Source: Leptospira adleri
Lineage (GTDB): Bacteria; Spirochaetota; Leptospiria; Leptospirales; Leptospiraceae
DNA length: 64,000 bases
Direction of reading: 5' to 3'
Assembly: GCF_002811985.1 (NCBI RefSeq)
Contig: NZ_NPDU01000018.1
Span: 10,777-74,776, forward strand
Position numbers and translations under genes: made by a program
Shown here: in pieces, positions 61,401 to 64,000 of the stretch
Numbering within the stretch: the first letter of the stretch is position 1
Layout of the letters: each line of letters starts with the position of its first letter
Notes under the pieces: generated by a model
Told to the model about the DNA's origin: nothing
Database searches by the model: none
What the model saw: the letters and a program-made list of their open reading frames with translations, nothing else

Positions 61401-62087
61401 ATGAAATCGTTAATCCTCTTTCTCCTAATGGTTGGTTGCAGTAAAAATTATTCTAAAGTGCAATCGATCAGTCACGAAGAATACAAAACGCAGAACAAGG
61501 TCGCCGTTCTTTCCGTCGAGTTTGACGCGAATGCGCTTGAAAGCGATTCTCTAATGGAACAAATTAAGAAACAATTTGATTATACGAATGAGATTACCGA
61601 GGCGGAAAGAGAACGTGGAATACTACGAGTATCAGATCGTTACAATAACGAAATAAAGAAAACCGAATTAAGAACGAAAGAAATCCTTTCTAAGCTGGAA
61701 AATAAGATTATCAATCGGATGAACGCACTTCTTTTATCGAAAAAATTAATTCCTCTTGAAAGATCGGAAATCGTAAAGTTACTGAAAGAATCTTCTCTTT
61801 ATCAAACAGGTCTTTTTGATAATGAGAAAAATATTCAAATCGGGAAACTCGCTACCGCGGATCTAATTATGCTAAGTAAAATCGAAGTGAAGGTTAGCGG
61901 CGCCTACGTTAGGAATTACGAAGTCACTCTTACCGGAAAGTTGGTTTCGGTTAAGGACGGTCGTATTCTGGCGATCGGCGAGGTGTTTGTTGAGGATGAA
62001 ACGCTGGATGAAAAGTTAATAAACCAAGTTGTGGATAAATGGTTTGAAAATATTCCGGATGGAAGCAAATTGTTTCTATTATTCTAA
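61401..62087 (+). CDS. CsgG/curli-assembly-like putative lipoprotein
   Basis: A 228-residue protein with a short lipoprotein signal (MKSLILFLLMVGC), Cys13 being the probable lipidated residue. The mature part has KVAVLSVEFD near 33, a charged helix (ITEAERERGILRVSDRYNNE), LLLSKKLIPLERSEIVKLLKE near 110-130, and IGKLATADLIMLSKIEVKV near 147-165, which resembles the CsgG or TolB-N-type fold of periplasmic lipoproteins. The resemblance is to the FORF/YVL order seen in such proteins, but the gene is not part of a curli locus. Function not established. Confidence 0.68.
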   Translation: MKSLILFLLMVGCSKNYSKVQSISHEEYKTQNKVAVLSVEFDANALESDSLMEQIKKQFDYTNEITEAERERGILRVSDRYNNEIKKTELRTKEILSKLENKIINRMNALLLSKKLIPLERSEIVKLLKESSLYQTGLFDNEKNIQIGKLATADLIMLSKIEVKVSGAYVRNYEVTLTGKLVSVKDGRILAIGEVFVEDETLDEKLINQVVDKWFENIPDGSKLFLLF

Positions 62088-62496
62088 GGATGGCAATTTC
62101 ACACAATGAAAGAGGAAACAAGCGGACTAATCGTGGAAGACATCAGTTCGTTTTTCTTAGTTTTGCGGGAAGTTTATTTCAGACCATTTGATAAGAATCC
62201 AGTTTTTTACAATTCTTTCATAGGACGCGCCTAGACTGAAGTGCGTTGAACCGGGCGTATCTCGAGAAATAAGGCGTCTAAATGAAGTATTTTTGAGGGA
62301 AATGGCTTTTGCGTCTTTCGCGCACATTGGAAACGGATCGTATTGGACGCTCCGAAAAGAAAGGTAGGACTTTTTTTGTGAATTGTAAACTCCAAGCCCT
62401 TCTTCCACTTGATATCCTCGATTGCGACGGTAAGGAAAGCGCGAATTTTCGGATCGATTCAAACAGGGAATCGGAAACGATGATTCTTATCATCCT
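62088..62496. other. Intergenic region, nothing supported
   Basis: About 410 bases between convergent genes. Open frames on both strands (for example minus 62157-62462) have no recognisable domain or ribosome site. I see no RNA gene. Confidence 0.4.
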
Positions 62497-63063
62497 CTAA
62501 ATCAATTCGGGACGATCGGAGAGTTCGTTCGGGTTTTGTTTGCCGGCGGGAAAATGTTTTTGGAGAAGTTTTGTGAATCGTTCTATCGCATCGATCGTAC
62601 TTTTGAGATATTCTCCGGACCTAAATCCGTCTTCCATTTGGGTGCAAATTTCGTCTAACGTAGGTTGTCCGATCTTTTTGTAGATTCCTCGATCGGCCAG
62701 CAATTCTATCTTTTTATCGACTAACTGGACGTAAATGAGGATTCCGGTGTTTTCCTCGGTATCCCAAATTCTTCTTTCGGAAAAAAGTTCTTCGGCTCTT
62801 CGTTTCGCGTCGAACCCGTTTAAAATTTTAAACAAAGGAAGATTTCCTTCCAGGATGACTTTGATTTCGCCGGTGTGAAGTTTTTCCGATTCTGAAACGG
62901 AATATTCAATTTTCTTTAAGTCTTCTTCGCTGAAGAATCTTTTGAATCTTGGGGATTTCGATTTATCCGATGAAAGCGAGAGCGCGGAAAAAAAGGATTC
63001 TAAAAGATGATTTCCGGCTCTGAGGATTTTTGATTTTTCTTTTGTTCGATTTTTTAAAGTCAT
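62497..63063 (-). CDS. TPM-domain protein, second of a pair
   Basis: A 188-residue soluble protein with a TPM (DUF477/YgcG-type) domain: FSEEDLKKIEYSVSESEKLHTGEIKVILEG, RAEELFSERRIWDTEENTGILIYVQLVDKKIEL and IYKKIGQPTLDEIC. TPM domains occur in thylakoid protein TLP18.3 and in bacterial membrane proteins; some bind or hydrolyse phosphate esters, but the cellular role is open. It has no signal peptide. The ATG at 63063 has AAGGACG upstream and follows the stop of the membrane TPM gene by 13 bases. This two-gene arrangement (exported TPM plus soluble TPM) recurs in many bacteria, often next to lemA. Confidence 0.87.
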   Translation of the reverse strand: MTLKNRTKEKSKILRAGNHLLESFFSALSLSSDKSKSPRFKRFFSEEDLKKIEYSVSESEKLHTGEIKVILEGNLPLFKILNGFDAKRRAEELFSERRIWDTEENTGILIYVQLVDKKIELLADRGIYKKIGQPTLDEICTQMEDGFRSGEYLKSTIDAIERFTKLLQKHFPAGKQNPNELSDRPELI

Positions 63064-63076
63064 ATCCGCGTCCTTT

Positions 63077-63889
63077 CTACCAACTTCCGGAAGCTCCTCC
63101 GCCTCCGGAACTTCCGCCGCCTCCGCTCCAAGATCCTCCTCCCGAAGAGGAACCCCAGGACGAACCGGAACCGCCTCCCAATCCCGCTCCGTTTGCGAGC
63201 ACAAAGAACCAAAGAAGAAGCGCACCGGGGATCAACATCCAAAGTGTGATCGACCAAAATAAACCGAGAACGATGAAGATGATTCCGCTGATTCCCCCGG
63301 ACAATCCGTTCCCGAATAAGAATCCGAAAATTTTTCCGACTACGACTAAGATGATGAAGGCTGTGATGAGTTTGTTCGGAAGTTCGGGCATGTCTCCGCC
63401 GGATTCGGAATCCGATCCTGCGACGCGTCCGCTCGCCGCGGGAAGTTCTTCTCCGTTGATCGTGGAGATGAGCCGATCGATTCCGTCGGAGATTCCTTGG
63501 TAGTAGTCTCCTTCTTTGAATCGAGGAATCATAAAATCGCTTATGATCCGTTTGGCGATTGCGTCCGGAACCGCACCTTCCAATCCGTATCCTACTTCGA
63601 TTCTGGTCTTATGATCTTGGATCGCAACGACAAGGAGAACCCCGTCGTCGACTCCCTTGCGTCCGAGCTTCCACCGCTCGAACGCTTTTACGGCGTATTC
63701 TTCGATCGTCCAATCTTTGGTGGAGCCGACCACGAGGACCGCGATCTGACTTCCTTTTCTTCTTTCAAACTGAACCAGTCGTCCCGTGAGAATCGATTTT
63801 TGAGAATCCGTCAGAGTGGAAGTGGTATCCGTTACTTGAGTTTTGAGCGCGGGTTGGAACGTGAGGACTGAAAATTCTTCTTGGATTCT
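63077..63889 (-). CDS. Membrane TPM-domain protein (YgcG-like), 5' end disrupted by an inverted duplication
   Basis: The open frame of 271 codons has no start codon upstream of the domain. It encodes a TPM domain (PALKTQVTDTTSTLTDSQK through GVDDGVLLVVAIQDHKTRIEVGYGLEG), two transmembrane helices (LITAFIILVVVGKIFGFLF and LWMLIPGALLLWFFVLA regions) and a C-terminal Gly/Ser-rich tail, exactly the YgcG architecture. The expected signal peptide is missing: upstream of PALKT (63853) the frame reads EEFSVLTFQ and then hits TGA at 63890-63892. Bases 63780-63854 are repeated in reverse orientation at 63926-64000, so the sequence here is rearranged, in the genome or in the assembly. Confidence 0.82.
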   Translation of the reverse strand, partial: RIQEEFSVLTFQPALKTQVTDTTSTLTDSQKSILTGRLVQFERRKGSQIAVLVVGSTKDWTIEEYAVKAFERWKLGRKGVDDGVLLVVAIQDHKTRIEVGYGLEGAVPDAIAKRIISDFMIPRFKEGDYYQGISDGIDRLISTINGEELPAASGRVAGSDSESGGDMPELPNKLITAFIILVVVGKIFGFLFGNGLSGGISGIIFIVLGLFWSITLWMLIPGALLLWFFVLANGAGLGGGSGSSWGSSSGGGSWSGGGGSSGGGGASGSW

Positions 63890-64000
63890 TCAAAGGGAAG
63901 AATGGAAAGCGGAAGATCCGGAAATACCCGCGCTCAAAACTCAAGTAACGGATACCACTTCCACTCTGACGGATTCTCAAAAATCGATTCTCACGGGACG
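63780..64000. repeat. Perfect 75-bp inverted duplication with a 71-bp spacer
   Basis: Bases 63780-63854 and 63926-64000 are exact reverse complements of each other; both encode the TPM start PALKTQVTDTTSTL, one on each strand. The right arm reaches the window edge and may continue. The spacer 63855-63925 encodes nothing recognised. Either a real inverted repeat or a fold-back assembly error is possible. Confidence 0.9.

Noticed and set aside
62157..62462. A 101-codon minus-strand frame in the gap after the CsgG-like lipoprotein.
   Set aside because: It has no ribosome site, no recognisable domain and a composition like that of random DNA. It might belong to a repeat, which I cannot test.

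Overview
The window is a bacterial chromosome segment that reads as Leptospira, probably a member of the pathogenic clade. The evidence is the presence of Leptospira-restricted families (DUF1564, DUF1574), the LCP-rsfS gene pair, many spirochaete-type lipoproteins with loose lipoboxes ending in LFC, FLDC or MVGC, and a family of short intergenic hairpins with a GGAACT core. Base composition looks moderate and clearly less AT-rich than I remember for L. interrogans, but I did not measure it and the species is not determined. I see no rRNA, tRNA, insertion sequence, prophage or CRISPR array.

Layout. 0-4 kb (minus): cytochrome c maturation genes ccmF (running off the left edge) and ccmE, then an ElyC/YdcF-like membrane protein and a small tautomerase. 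4-7.2 kb (minus): a three-gene outer-membrane uptake operon made of a small periplasmic protein, a TonB-dependent receptor and a cysteine-rich lipoprotein. 7.3-10.7 kb: small proteins, an ECF sigma factor translationally overlapping a FecR-like anti-sigma gene, and a divergent exported protein. 11-17.3 kb: lipoproteins, a hydrolase, an SMR-type membrane protein, an NHL-repeat lipoprotein, a class III CoA-transferase/racemase and an acyl-CoA dehydrogenase. 17.5-21.5 kb (minus): a Crp-like regulator, a lipoprotein hydrolase and an ECF41-type sigma factor overlapping an FAD oxidoreductase gene whose upstream region carries a good match to the ECF41 promoter. 21.6-29 kb: a di-haem peroxidase, a MarR-controlled divergent unit, a TolC-like protein and a DUF255 thioredoxin-fold protein.

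29-33.5 kb (minus) is a compact envelope operon: LCP protein, rsfS, MBOAT O-acyltransferase and an SGNH-like DUF1574 protein. 34-41.6 kb holds DUF1564, a secreted coiled-coil protein with a DUF1566-like end, a TlpA-like thioredoxin, an AlkA-type glycosylase, an MFS exporter, a lipoprotein and pirin. 41.6-46.5 kb is dense in GGAACT hairpin repeats, including a tandem array of 55-56 bp units, around a HAD phosphatase and a large molybdopterin oxidoreductase. 46.5-57.3 kb has an exported ankyrin protein, bipA/typA, an acyltransferase, a lipoprotein, alkD-like, a membrane protein, trhO, and a BASS transporter paired with a TauD-family dioxygenase. 57.8-58.3 kb is a decayed metI remnant (D-methionine ABC permease). 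58.3-64 kb holds a quinone oxidoreductase, sufE, an AraC regulator with a monooxygenase, a CsgG-like lipoprotein and two TPM-domain proteins. The last 220 bases contain a perfect 75-bp inverted duplication that destroys the 5' end of the outer TPM gene as read here.

Functional links that the gene order supports: ccmE/ccmF make c-type cytochromes such as the di-haem peroxidase; two ECF sigma modules act with different partners (FecR-like anti-sigma versus fused SnoaL-type domain); LCP, MBOAT and DUF1574 form a surface glycopolymer attachment and acylation unit.
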